64,000 nucleotides of DNA from Helicobacter marmotae (GTDB taxonomy: Bacteria; Campylobacterota; Campylobacteria; Campylobacterales; Helicobacteraceae). Where the stretch lies: positions 1 through 64,000 of the forward strand of contig NZ_NXLR01000009.1 of assembly GCF_003364255.1 (NCBI RefSeq), written 5' to 3'. Both the position numbers and the translations under genes were made by a program. Each line of letters begins with the position of its first letter. Position 1 is the stretch's first letter. Shown here in pieces: positions 27,250 to 34,968 of this stretch. The notes under the pieces are model-generated. The model did no database searches. It saw only the letters and a program-made list of their open reading frames with translations, and was not told the origin of the DNA.

Positions 27250-27996
27250 ATGAATGAAGTACGTGTTTTTGGGTTGATATGGGCTTATAAATGGCTTTTT
27301 TTGGGTGTTTTTGGGCTTGTGTTTGCTCTCGGGGGCGTGTATATCAATACAACAAGCAAAGCCACGATTCAAACAATAGAGCTTAAAAATTATGCGTTTT
27401 TTATTACACAAAAGGTAATCCACCAATCTTCTCATAACCACAATGCGTTTTTTGTGAATAATAAAATCTTAAATCCTATTTTAAACCGCCTCCTTGCTGC
27501 GCCATTGCAAAGTGAGGAGACTAACGAGACAATAGTCCTAAGCATTAAAAATCATCTCCATATAATCGCCCCTAGCGGCTATTCTATGGGTTATCCTGAT
27601 GTGTATTGGTTTATCTACCCCGCACAAAGTAAAGAGCAGGCAGAAGCGATAAGCGATTTTATTAAAGACTATATTGCTACTTCGCCTGAAGTACAAGCAT
27701 TGAGGGCTTATCTTGAATCTTTCACACCTTTACTCAAAGCACAAAATCTATGGAGTGCAAGTGTGAATGACATATTAGAAAATGGCTTTTTTATTAGCTC
27801 TGCTCCACAACTAACTTATACCAAAGGCTTTAAAGAGTTGGCTATTTTTAAAGATTCCCTAACGCAGGGGTTTAGCAAGAGGAGTATGTGGATTTTACTT
27901 TGTGTGAGTGCCTTTGTGCTAGCGGCTTTAAGTGTGTTTATAGCGGCATTTGTGCGCACATTGCGCAAATCCACATATATGATGGCAAATAAATGA
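27250..27996 (+). CDS. Wzz-like chain-length determinant (probable)
   Basis: 248 aa with membrane segments only at the ends (about residues 12-32 and 214-236) and a hydrophilic periplasmic middle, the topology of Wzz co-polymerases. Features like the YWFIYPAQSKEQAEAISDFIKDYI helix support it, but the usual Pro/Gly-rich motif near the second membrane segment is not obvious. It is encoded between the polymerase and a GT8 gene and overlaps the latter by 4 bp. AAGGAG precedes the start. Expected role: setting polymer length together with the EpsG-type protein. Confidence 0.6.
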   Translation: MNEVRVFGLIWAYKWLFLGVFGLVFALGGVYINTTSKATIQTIELKNYAFFITQKVIHQSSHNHNAFFVNNKILNPILNRLLAAPLQSEETNETIVLSIKNHLHIIAPSGYSMGYPDVYWFIYPAQSKEQAEAISDFIKDYIATSPEVQALRAYLESFTPLLKAQNLWSASVNDILENGFFISSAPQLTYTKGFKELAIFKDSLTQGFSKRSMWILLCVSAFVLAALSVFIAAFVRTLRKSTYMMANK

Positions 27997-29090
27997 GCGG
28001 GCAAATGAATATGCAAGAAAAAGTGTATTTGATGTGCTGTAGCGATGAAGCGTATGTAAAATACGCAAGTGTAACCATCCTCTCTGTACAAAAGTACACA
28101 ACTTGCACTATAGAGTGCTTTTTTATCACTCCTAAGCCCTTAAGCCCTAAAGTACGCAAGAAGTTAGAATCTTTATCCGATCCATCTTTTGTCTTGCATA
28201 TTATTGTGTGTGAAGAAACGCCATTTTTGCACTTACCTAGCCTTGGAGGGAGCTTTAGTACGTATTTGCGCTTGCTTTTGGGCGAATTTCTGCCCTCTTA
28301 TGTAGAAAAGATTTGCTACATAGATTGCGATGTGCTTGTTTTGGCTGATATACAAGAGCTTTATCGCATAGATTTAGGAGATAAGCTCTTAGGGGCAGTG
28401 CGCGATATTGCCTATCAAGAGCCCTCATCTGTATGCCCTAATCATTTGGGATTTTATTTTAATGCGGGGGTGGAGCTTATTAATGTCAGCCTTTGGCGTA
28501 AAAGTGGGGCATGGGAGAGATTGAGTGAGTGTATAAAGCATAAAAGCTATGTTGCCAAGGGCTATCATGATCAGAATTGCTTGAATTTTTGCTTTTGGGA
28601 TGAGGTGCTTGAATTCCCTTTAGAGTGGAATATGATATATCTTGCCCCATTTTTATTGTCTTTTGATGAAGAATCTCCTTTGGAAGATTCTCATTTGCAG
28701 GAAAATTTGCCCAAAGAATCGCAAGATTTATGGAGCGTAGAAGCATTGTTTGAGAAGCAAAGGCTAAGCTCTCGGCATACAAAAGCCGTGTATGAGAGAG
28801 CCTTAGCAAAGCCTAAGATTGTGCATTTTGCTTCTATACCTAAACCATGGCAAAGGGTATGCTACATAAGAGAGTATTTAAGCCACCCCGTGCTTGTAAG
28901 CATAGAAAATCCTTATGCCAAGCTATGGCGCAAGATGGCTAAAAAGTCTCCATTTTACAAAGAAATTAGGGCTGTGTATATGCCATATGTTTATGCAGAG
29001 TGCAAGACCCGCTTTGTATATGTGCTAAAGCGATTTTGCCCTAGGCTTTATGCTTTTTGCATAGGTGTATTAAGGAGTGTTCGTGGCTAG
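27993..29090 (+). CDS. Glycosyltransferase family 8
   Basis: 365 aa. GT8 signatures are clear: VYLMCCSDEAYVKYASVTILSV, SFSTYLRLLLGEFLP, the DxD motif in KICYIDCDVLVLADI, FNAGVELINVSLWR, GYHDQNCLNFCF and KIVHFASIPKPW. The family retains anomeric configuration and uses UDP-glucose or UDP-galactose, as in LPS core synthesis. Overlaps the upstream Wzz-like gene and the downstream fusion gene. Confidence 0.9.
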   Translation: MSGQMNMQEKVYLMCCSDEAYVKYASVTILSVQKYTTCTIECFFITPKPLSPKVRKKLESLSDPSFVLHIIVCEETPFLHLPSLGGSFSTYLRLLLGEFLPSYVEKICYIDCDVLVLADIQELYRIDLGDKLLGAVRDIAYQEPSSVCPNHLGFYFNAGVELINVSLWRKSGAWERLSECIKHKSYVAKGYHDQNCLNFCFWDEVLEFPLEWNMIYLAPFLLSFDEESPLEDSHLQENLPKESQDLWSVEALFEKQRLSSRHTKAVYERALAKPKIVHFASIPKPWQRVCYIREYLSHPVLVSIENPYAKLWRKMAKKSPFYKEIRAVYMPYVYAECKTRFVYVLKRFCPRLYAFCIGVLRSVRG

Positions 29091-31491
29091 GCTAAAAGTC
29101 GTATTTTATGCCTTGCCGCTTAAAGATATGGGGCAGCACAATGCCTTTAGAAGTGGCATAGCCCTAAGTAGCTATCATATTTTGCTCCATTTAGCACAAA
29201 TATGTGATGTAGTCTTATTCGCAGATGTGGAGCATTATGAAATATGTAAAAGACAATGCCAAAGTATAGAATCTTTAGCACATTTTAAGTTTATAGGGGA
29301 TTATGGTTGGTTTTTAAGGCTTATATCTAAGATATGTTATTTTAAATTTTATTGCAAGAGCCATTTTGGCGGGACTTTTAGGGATTATCTTGGGCGGGCT
29401 TTAGCTTTCCCCGCGGTGCTTATAAGCAGACATACCCCTTTAAGCAAGCGCACACTGAAGAAAATAAGCCAAAATGATGTGATATTTTCACCCTATCACG
29501 CCCTCCCTAAGCAGATTATGAGCCTTAATATGCTGCGATTTATGCTTTTGCATGACGTGATACCGCTTATTAATAAAAAAGATTATGCAATGAGCAATAA
29601 AATTATAGATAAATTATTAAGGAAATTATTAAGGAAATTATTAAGGACGCGCCATGACTTTTATGATATTGTAAGCTCCTTAAATACGCATGATTATTAC
29701 ATAAGTAATTCTGCTTTTACAAAAAATGATTTTTTAAGGCTATGTGGGGATAAGCTTAAGGCTAGCCATATTAGTGTGGCTTTACTAGGTGTAGATAGAG
29801 CATACTTTCACCCGCATAAGGATTTAGAGCTAAATCTTACTTTGAGGGAGAAGTATCATATCCCTAAAAATATGCGCTATATTTTTTCACTCTGCTCCCT
29901 TGACCCGCGTAAGAACTTGCTTTTTGTGATAGAGAATGTTTTAGAGACTTTGGCGCGCTTTTGGATAAATGATGTCGTGCTTGTGCTTGCTGGCGGGGCA
30001 TGGGAGGGCTTTGTAGATATTTTAGAGGCTAAAATTGCCTCTTTTGGCGCACGAAGTCAAAGCATTATCCGCATAGGCTATGTAGATGATACGCATTTAG
30101 CCAATCTCTTCTCTTGTGCGATGTGTAGCATTTATCTCTCTACCTATGAGGGCTTTGGACTGCCGGTTTTAGAATCTATGAGTTGTGGCTGTCCAACTAT
30201 AGCCTCTAATACGACTTCAATCCCTGAAGTACTAGGCGATGGAGGCATAGCACTTCACCCGCAAGATGCACTAGGACTGCAAGAGGCGATTTATCGCATT
30301 TATAGTGAGCCTCAATATGCAAGCCTGCTTTCACAAAAGGCATTAGCTCGTGCCTCCTTATTTAGCTGGGAGCAATGCGCACAAGATATTTTGCATGCTT
30401 TTATGAGGGCTAAGGCGGATAGGGGAGAAGTTTGTTCCCTATTTACCAAAAACTCTAACAGAGATTCTTCACCTTCTGTGAGGGCTCAGAATGACAAAAT
30501 GGGCAAAGTCGATGGTGATTCTAACAGAGATTCTTTGGTCGTTGCCGCTCCCGCAAGAGGCGACAATGAGTCCAATAATTCCTGCAAAGATTCTTCTACA
30601 AATAAAGACATAAAAAGCATTCACAGAATCTTCTTTGGCTTTGGTGGAGAAGAGGACATTTATAGGCGGTATGTACAGAATTGGCAGGAGCAGCTGCCAG
30701 ATTTTGAGATAATTTTTTATAATGCTTCAAACCTCCCCCTTGGGGTATGTGAATACACAAAGGCATTAAGTAAGCTAGAAGATGGCGTGTTTTTGGGGGA
30801 TTATTATCGTTGGTATTTGCTCTATCATTATGGGGGTGTGTATTTTGATGCAGATATTGAAGTCTATAACGGGGCGAAGTTTAGAGCGCTTATCGATGAG
30901 CTTCAAAGCAGCCAATATGAGATGATAATAGGCATAGAGGATAGGCTAGGAGGCTATACAAGCCATGCTATGGCGGCTAAAAAGGGTGCGAGATTAGCAA
31001 AATTTATGTGTGAGCTCTATGAGGGCTTGGGCAAGCTCTACTTGCTTCGTAAAGAAATACTCATAAGCCCCAAATTAGTGGGATTGTATTTTATGGCAAA
31101 TGGGCATTATATTAAAAATCGGGGGTTTGTGGGAGATATAAGCGAGCCTTGCATTTGTGAGGGGGTGAAGATATATCCTAAGACATATTTTTCTCCCTTA
31201 AGTATAGGTGCTCCCCCGAAATTAGAGGATTTAAGCCCTTCTACATGTTTGGCTCATCATTGTGCGAGCTCATGGTGGGAAGAGGGGAGTAGATTCTATG
31301 CCCAAAAGCTAAGTTTTGCCTCTTCTCCAAAGCTTTTGGCAGATTATATCGCCCTAGAGGCTTCAATGCTATATAAAATTAAAACCTTACCTAAAAGGCT
31401 ATTTATCGCCTTGCTTTTCCCGCATGGAAGTAAAAGGCGCGCATGGGCAAAGGTGTTAGCAACCAAGCTTATACACTTTGGTTTAAGATGA
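29083..31491 (+). CDS. Bifunctional GT4-GT32 glycosyltransferase fusion with a repeat-derived linker
   Basis: 802 aa from the GTG at 29083, which has AAGGA 6 nt upstream; a GTG at 29077 abuts that site. It overlaps the GT8 stop. Residues about 1-445 form a GT4 enzyme: LHDVIPLINK, YIFSLCSLDPRKNL, VVLVLAGGAWEG and the EX7E motif in STYEGFGLPVLESMSCGCP. Residues about 510-802 form a GT32-type enzyme: HRIFFGFGGEEDIYRRYVQN, DYYRWYLLYHYGGVYFDADIE with the DxD motif. The linker, about 450-505, is translated from two copies of the dispersed repeat (SNRDSSPSVRAQNDK and GDSNRDSLVVAAPARG). The GT4 half also holds a tandem LLRK repeat. Two enzymes were probably separate originally. Confidence 0.85.
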   Translation: MARLKVVFYALPLKDMGQHNAFRSGIALSSYHILLHLAQICDVVLFADVEHYEICKRQCQSIESLAHFKFIGDYGWFLRLISKICYFKFYCKSHFGGTFRDYLGRALAFPAVLISRHTPLSKRTLKKISQNDVIFSPYHALPKQIMSLNMLRFMLLHDVIPLINKKDYAMSNKIIDKLLRKLLRKLLRTRHDFYDIVSSLNTHDYYISNSAFTKNDFLRLCGDKLKASHISVALLGVDRAYFHPHKDLELNLTLREKYHIPKNMRYIFSLCSLDPRKNLLFVIENVLETLARFWINDVVLVLAGGAWEGFVDILEAKIASFGARSQSIIRIGYVDDTHLANLFSCAMCSIYLSTYEGFGLPVLESMSCGCPTIASNTTSIPEVLGDGGIALHPQDALGLQEAIYRIYSEPQYASLLSQKALARASLFSWEQCAQDILHAFMRAKADRGEVCSLFTKNSNRDSSPSVRAQNDKMGKVDGDSNRDSLVVAAPARGDNESNNSCKDSSTNKDIKSIHRIFFGFGGEEDIYRRYVQNWQEQLPDFEIIFYNASNLPLGVCEYTKALSKLEDGVFLGDYYRWYLLYHYGGVYFDADIEVYNGAKFRALIDELQSSQYEMIIGIEDRLGGYTSHAMAAKKGARLAKFMCELYEGLGKLYLLRKEILISPKLVGLYFMANGHYIKNRGFVGDISEPCICEGVKIYPKTYFSPLSIGAPPKLEDLSPSTCLAHHCASSWWEEGSRFYAQKLSFASSPKLLADYIALEASMLYKIKTLPKRLFIALLFPHGSKRRAWAKVLATKLIHFGLR
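29611..29646 (+). repeat. Three tandem copies of a 12-bp unit in the GT4 domain
   Basis: AAATTATTAAGG is repeated exactly three times, giving KLLRKLLRKLLR in the protein. Because 12 is divisible by three, gain or loss of units changes length but not frame. Confidence 0.9.
30454..30568 (-). repeat. Two dispersed-repeat units inside the GT4-GT32 coding sequence
   Basis: Read on the minus strand, the first unit (30454-30498) has TTTGTCATTCTGAGC at one end and GAAGAATCTCTGTTAG at the other. The second (30515-30568) has TTGTCGCCTCTTGCGGGA and AAAGAATCTCTGTTAG. Both are read without stop codons in the gene's frame and give the shared peptide SNRDS. Confidence 0.85.
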
Positions 31492-31507
31492 TAAGAAGGA
31501 GAGCATT

Positions 31508-32717
31508 ATGGTATTAAGATTCAAATTTTGGCTTAAAGGTAAGCTACCCTCTAAGTGCTGGCAATGGTTAGTTTGGGCTAAGGCTAAATGCAAGGGTAGG
31601 GCAATATATAGGCATGCGAGTTATTCTATAGAGGGTGAGGATAGAATCTTAAGTGCGCTTATGGGTGATAAAGAGGGGAAAAGTGGCTTTTATGTTGATG
31701 TGGGGGCACACCATCCTTTTAGATATTCAAACACATATTTGTTTTATACATGGGGTTGGATGGGGATTAATATCGATGCTACGCCCGGGAGTATGGCTGC
31801 CTTTAGGAAACACCGCCCAAGGGATATAAATATTGAGTGTGCCATAGGGAATGTAATAGCAGACAATAAGGAATCTCAAGCTTTTAGCTCTCCTTTAGTG
31901 CGAGGCAACACTGCCCCTTGTTCCAAGTCTTGTAAAGAAACTCCGCCCGAAATACTAACGACTTTCCAAGTTTGTCATGTCTTAGGGAAGGCACGCCTGA
32001 TCGAAGAATCTCTCTTAAAAACACCAAAAAGCACGACTAGTGATTCAAAGAGCAATTCTTCGGGCTTTCAAGCTCTAAGACATGACAACAGGGACAGAGT
32101 TGCTGGTGATTCTAACAGAGATTCTTCACTTGTTTCACAAGCTCAGGATGACAAAATTTCTAACATATCTTGGCGAGATTCTGTATATGAATTTACTTCT
32201 CCTATCAAAGGCTCCCCGCAGGGCTTTAGGCGTGATGTGGAATTTACTTCCATATCACAAGACCTCGCGGCGATTTATCGCAATAGCGAGGATTCAATGG
32301 GGGGGGGGGGGATTATACCCTCAAAGCTTTGTGGAATATTATATATTTAATGAGAGTGCTTGGAATACTTGCAATAAAGATGTGGCGGCACAAAGTGAAG
32401 GGATTTTACAAAAGATAGTCAAAGTCCCTATCTATAGGCTTTGTGATGTGTTTGATATATATATGCCAAAAGATGCGGAGATTGATTTTTTAAGCGTAGA
32501 TTGTGAGGGATTTGATTTGAGTGTGCTATCAAGCAATGATTGGCAGAGGTATCGTCCTAAGTTTGTTGTGGTTGAGATTTTGAGCAATGTTTATGGAGAG
32601 CTAGATATGTTTGCTTTAGAGAAAAATGAGATAGCCCAATTTTTATTTAGCAAAGATTACGCGCTTGTGGCTAAGGCGCATAATAGTGTGATTTTTAAGG
32701 ATATAGCTTTATTGTGA
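31508..32717 (+). CDS. FkbM-family methyltransferase with repeat insertion, out of frame at a G13 tract
   Basis: SAM-dependent methyltransferase of the type that modifies sugars in surface glycans. The N-terminal SAM-binding part is GKSGFYVDVGAHHPFRYSNT with GWMGINIDATPG; the C-terminal part has YYIFNESAWNT and IDFLSVDCEGFDLSVLSS, then FVVVEI. Between them about 110 residues come from the dispersed repeat (31953-32157 and probably flanks). At G13 (32299-32311) the first frame runs into a stop near 32350. Twelve G (or fifteen) would join it to the frame ending at 32717, giving 402 aa, against about 250-290 usual for the family. ATG at 31508 is preceded by AAGGAG. State shown: OFF. Confidence 0.85.
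31953..32157 (+). repeat. Composite palindromic repeat inserted in the FkbM coding sequence
   Basis: Blocks in order: TTTGTCATGTC (31971), CGAAGAATCTCTC (32002), ACCAAAAAGCACGACTAGTG then ATTC (about 32023-32046), CAATTCTTCGG (32053), ATGACAAC (about 32082) and GCTGGTGATTC followed by TAACAGAGATTCTTC (32102-32128), ending near GATGACAAAA (32148). The same blocks occur in the same order in the intergenic region 63719-63866 and partly at 54391-54470. The whole insert is free of stops in the gene frame. Confidence 0.85.
32263..32291 (+). other. Nested hairpin directly upstream of the G13 tract
   Basis: CCTCGC pairs with GCGAGG and, inside, GCGA-TTTA-TCGC. It sits 7 bp before the G-run within the FkbM gene. 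It could stall polymerase or RNA polymerase near the tract; this is inference. Confidence 0.5.
32299..32311 (+). repeat. Homopolymeric G13 contingency tract
   Basis: Thirteen G residues inside the FkbM gene. Loss of one or gain of two bases joins the two halves of the methyltransferase. Typical of slipped-strand phase variation in Helicobacter surface-modification genes. Confidence 0.9.
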
Positions 32718-33631
32718 TAAAGGTATCTATCATTGTGCCTGTGTATAACACGCAAAAGTATATAGAGCGATGTTTAAGCTCACTTGTATCTCAAAGTATG
32801 AGGGATATTGAAATTATTATCGTTGATGATTGCGGGAGTGATAAGGCTATGGAGGTGGCTAAAGCATATGCTGCAAGAGATTCTCGCATTCAAATTGTAC
32901 GTAATGTGTGCAATCGAGGTTTGCTTCATACGAGGATTATAGGGGGTAAATATGCTAAAGGCGAGTATATATGCTATGTAGATTCTGATGATTATATATC
33001 TTTAGATACGTGCTTGTTAGCCTATGAGGCTGCACTTAGGCAAGGGGCAGATGTGGTGGCATTTGGGGCGGTATGTGAGGGCTTTTATCGGCGCACTTTT
33101 TATACATATAAGGAGAGCATTTACGCTGATAGCTATAAGCTTTTATTCCCCACAAGAGGGAGCTTTACCCCTTATGTGTGGAATAAGCTCTATAAAAGGG
33201 AGCTTATATGCTCTGTAGATATCCTGCTAGAGGGGGCAGCTCCTATGAATATCGCTGAAGATGTGCTTAAAAGCTTTGTGCTTTTAAGTTGTGCTAAAAG
33301 AGTGGTGGGGATACCCCATAGGTTATATGTGTATTGCGCAAATAATGCTTCAAGCACGCAGCAAAGCCCTAGAGCGCATATTGCAGCTTATAGTATATGT
33401 GTGAAAAATATAGAATACGCACTAGCCCACATGAATAATGTTGATATAAATAAAGCGAAAAAACTCTTTAGGGTGTTGCAGTACCTTAAACTCAACGCCA
33501 TGGCAAAGCAAGGGCGGTATTTATACTATATGTGCGCTTCGCTTAAGGTTTGGTTTCGATTTGAGAGCCTTATAAAAATAGCACTTTATATCTGCAGTGG
33601 CATAAAACGTTCAATTAAGGGGCTTCTTTAA
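32714..33631 (+). CDS. Glycosyltransferase family 2
   Basis: 305 aa. KVSIIVPVYNTQKYIERCLSSL, DIEIIIVDDCGSD, NRGLLHTRIIGGKYAKGEYICYVDSDDYI (DxD motif) and WNKLYKREL are classic GT2 features. The start is a GTG overlapping the FkbM stop (GTGA), suggesting translational coupling to the phase-variable methyltransferase. No repeat tract is found. It is the last gene of the polysaccharide locus and overlaps the convergent carbonic anhydrase gene by 17 bp. Confidence 0.9.
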   Translation: MIKVSIIVPVYNTQKYIERCLSSLVSQSMRDIEIIIVDDCGSDKAMEVAKAYAARDSRIQIVRNVCNRGLLHTRIIGGKYAKGEYICYVDSDDYISLDTCLLAYEAALRQGADVVAFGAVCEGFYRRTFYTYKESIYADSYKLLFPTRGSFTPYVWNKLYKRELICSVDILLEGAAPMNIAEDVLKSFVLLSCAKRVVGIPHRLYVYCANNASSTQQSPRAHIAAYSICVKNIEYALAHMNNVDINKAKKLFRVLQYLKLNAMAKQGRYLYYMCASLKVWFRFESLIKIALYICSGIKRSIKGLL

Positions 33632-34343
33632 TGACTCTCTCATGCAAGGGCTGTGTGTCTCTTGCATTATTTCCAAAGGCTTTGTGGAGGCTCATAATTT
33701 GCTTTTTAGAGGCTTCTAGCGGGGTTTTAAGCACTATCCATTGTACATTATCGGTGCAAGGAGGCGTGGTAAGAGAGCCGCTAAAGGCGTAATAGCCTTG
33801 TTTTTTAGGCAAGAGATCAGCCACATTGAGTTCAGTTAGGGCTTTTGGCTCATTAATGTTATTTGGGATATTTTGGACAATATTTTTTAGGGCGAGGTTT
33901 TCTTTCTTTTCTTTAAAAAGCACAGAGAGCACAAGAAGGTGGTTTTGCTTATCTTTGTGCAAGAGGTGCATTTCCATAGGGAAAGATTTGTGGTTGATTT
34001 TGGTCTCAGATGGTGTATGGAAGTGAAGCTGCACTAAGGAGTAGTGCGTATCTTCAAATGTAATGCCACCTGCGTCGTTGAAATTCACTTGCACGCTATG
34101 CCCGTTATTGATGATGTCTTTTGCATTGTTTTTATAGAGGATGGTGAGCTGGTTAATAGTGGGCGTTGTGTGCTGGGTTGAAATATCAATGGGAGATTGG
34201 AGTTCATTTAATTTACATGGGGCGTATTTTGGATTTAAAGAAGCCCAAGAGTTTGGACCATTTTCTTTCCCATAGCCCCAATCTGAAGCATGGGCGAGGT
34301 TTATAAAGCATAAAAGTATCAAAAATAAAAATTTTCTTTTCAT
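33615..34343 (-). CDS. Periplasmic alpha-carbonic anhydrase
   Basis: 242 aa from the ATG at 34343 (AAGGA 6 nt upstream; the adjacent ATG at 34346 is an alternative). A signal peptide ends near LAHAS. Alpha-class signatures follow: WGYGKENGPNSW, SPIDIS, zinc ligands in LVQLHFHTPSE (two His) and MEMHLLH, and FSGSLTTPPCTDNVQWIV. The enzyme interconverts CO2 and bicarbonate in the periplasm; in H. pylori it aids acid acclimation with urease, whereas here the role may be CO2 supply. It is convergent with the GT2 gene. Confidence 0.93.
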   Translation of the reverse strand: MKRKFLFLILLCFINLAHASDWGYGKENGPNSWASLNPKYAPCKLNELQSPIDISTQHTTPTINQLTILYKNNAKDIINNGHSVQVNFNDAGGITFEDTHYSLVQLHFHTPSETKINHKSFPMEMHLLHKDKQNHLLVLSVLFKEKKENLALKNIVQNIPNNINEPKALTELNVADLLPKKQGYYAFSGSLTTPPCTDNVQWIVLKTPLEASKKQIMSLHKAFGNNARDTQPLHERVIKEAP

Positions 34344-34599
34344 CATAAATCCTTTGAATAGAGAGTATTTGTGAGTTAGATTGTAACCTTTACTTTAATC
34401 GTAAGTATAATGTATGTAGAAAATCGTAATTTTATATTTTTGTATGTTACTTATATCTACATAATACGTACACAATGCTTTTTGGCTTTGGGTGTTGCTA
34501 AATATATGCCAATGGGTTTGAGTGGGGGTTTAAGGAGATTTTTGCCTCCTCTCACGCTCTCACGCTATGGGCGACAATTAGCCTTATCGTGCGGGTAGC

Positions 34600-34725
34600 C
34601 AAGTTAGTTATGTTTAGAGGGAGTGGTAATGACCGAAGAATCTCTAAGAGAATCACTAGAAAGCCAACAGCAATTCTTCACCCCCTAGCGGGCGTTCGTG
34701 ATGACAAAATAACGGAGTCGTTAGT
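34600..34725 (-). repeat. Palindromic repeat copy, core reversed
   Basis: One arm ends GACCGAAGAATCTCTAAG (about 34631-34648). The core GAATCACTAG (34650-34659) is the reverse complement of CTAGTGATTC seen at 54404, and the other arm reads GCAATTCTTCACC to GATGACAAAA (about 34670-34711). Arms are inverted relative to one another, as in the other copies. Confidence 0.75.
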
Positions 34726-34933
34726 GGATTTATAATTGAGATTTTTTATTTGTGGCTAGGAGATGGCAAACTCCCCATAAATTAAGATTTTTCTTGCAGA
34801 TAAGAGATGACGTAAGGTAGAGATTTCAGGCTTGCAGGCTTGAAGATAAGAATCAATGCAAGGAATTGTAAAGAGAAAGGATTTGGCTTTTATAATGAGT
34901 GTGAGCTTGTTTGTATTATTTAAGGGTAGCCTA

Positions 34934-34951
34934 CCCCCTACTATTAGGGGG
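34934..34951 (-). terminator. Candidate terminator downstream of ppk2
   Basis: A perfect 7-bp stem CCCCCTA-CTAT-TAGGGGG lies 18 bp beyond the ppk2 stop codon. The trailing sequence on the minus strand is not a clean T-run, so efficiency is uncertain. Confidence 0.5.
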
Positions 34952-34968
34952 AGGGGATTAATGTAAGC

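Larger units (their letters stand above)
34347..34968. other. Intergenic gap of 622 bp with palindromic repeat and hairpin
   Basis: No gene is supported; a 62-codon open frame at 34410-34598 lacks a ribosome-binding site and family features. The middle (about 34600-34725) is a copy of the dispersed repeat. The end (34934-34951) has a strong hairpin beyond ppk2. The rest shows nothing recognisable. Confidence 0.6.

Noticed and set aside
28668-28677. GAAGAATCTC inside the GT8 gene as another repeat insertion
   Set aside because: Only ten bases match, with no other block of the repeat nearby; GAATCT is frequent in this genome as Glu-Ser codons.
34410-34598. 62-codon open frame in the gap upstream of ppk2
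   Set aside because: No ribosome-binding site, no recognisable motif and AT-rich hydrophobic composition that arises by chance.
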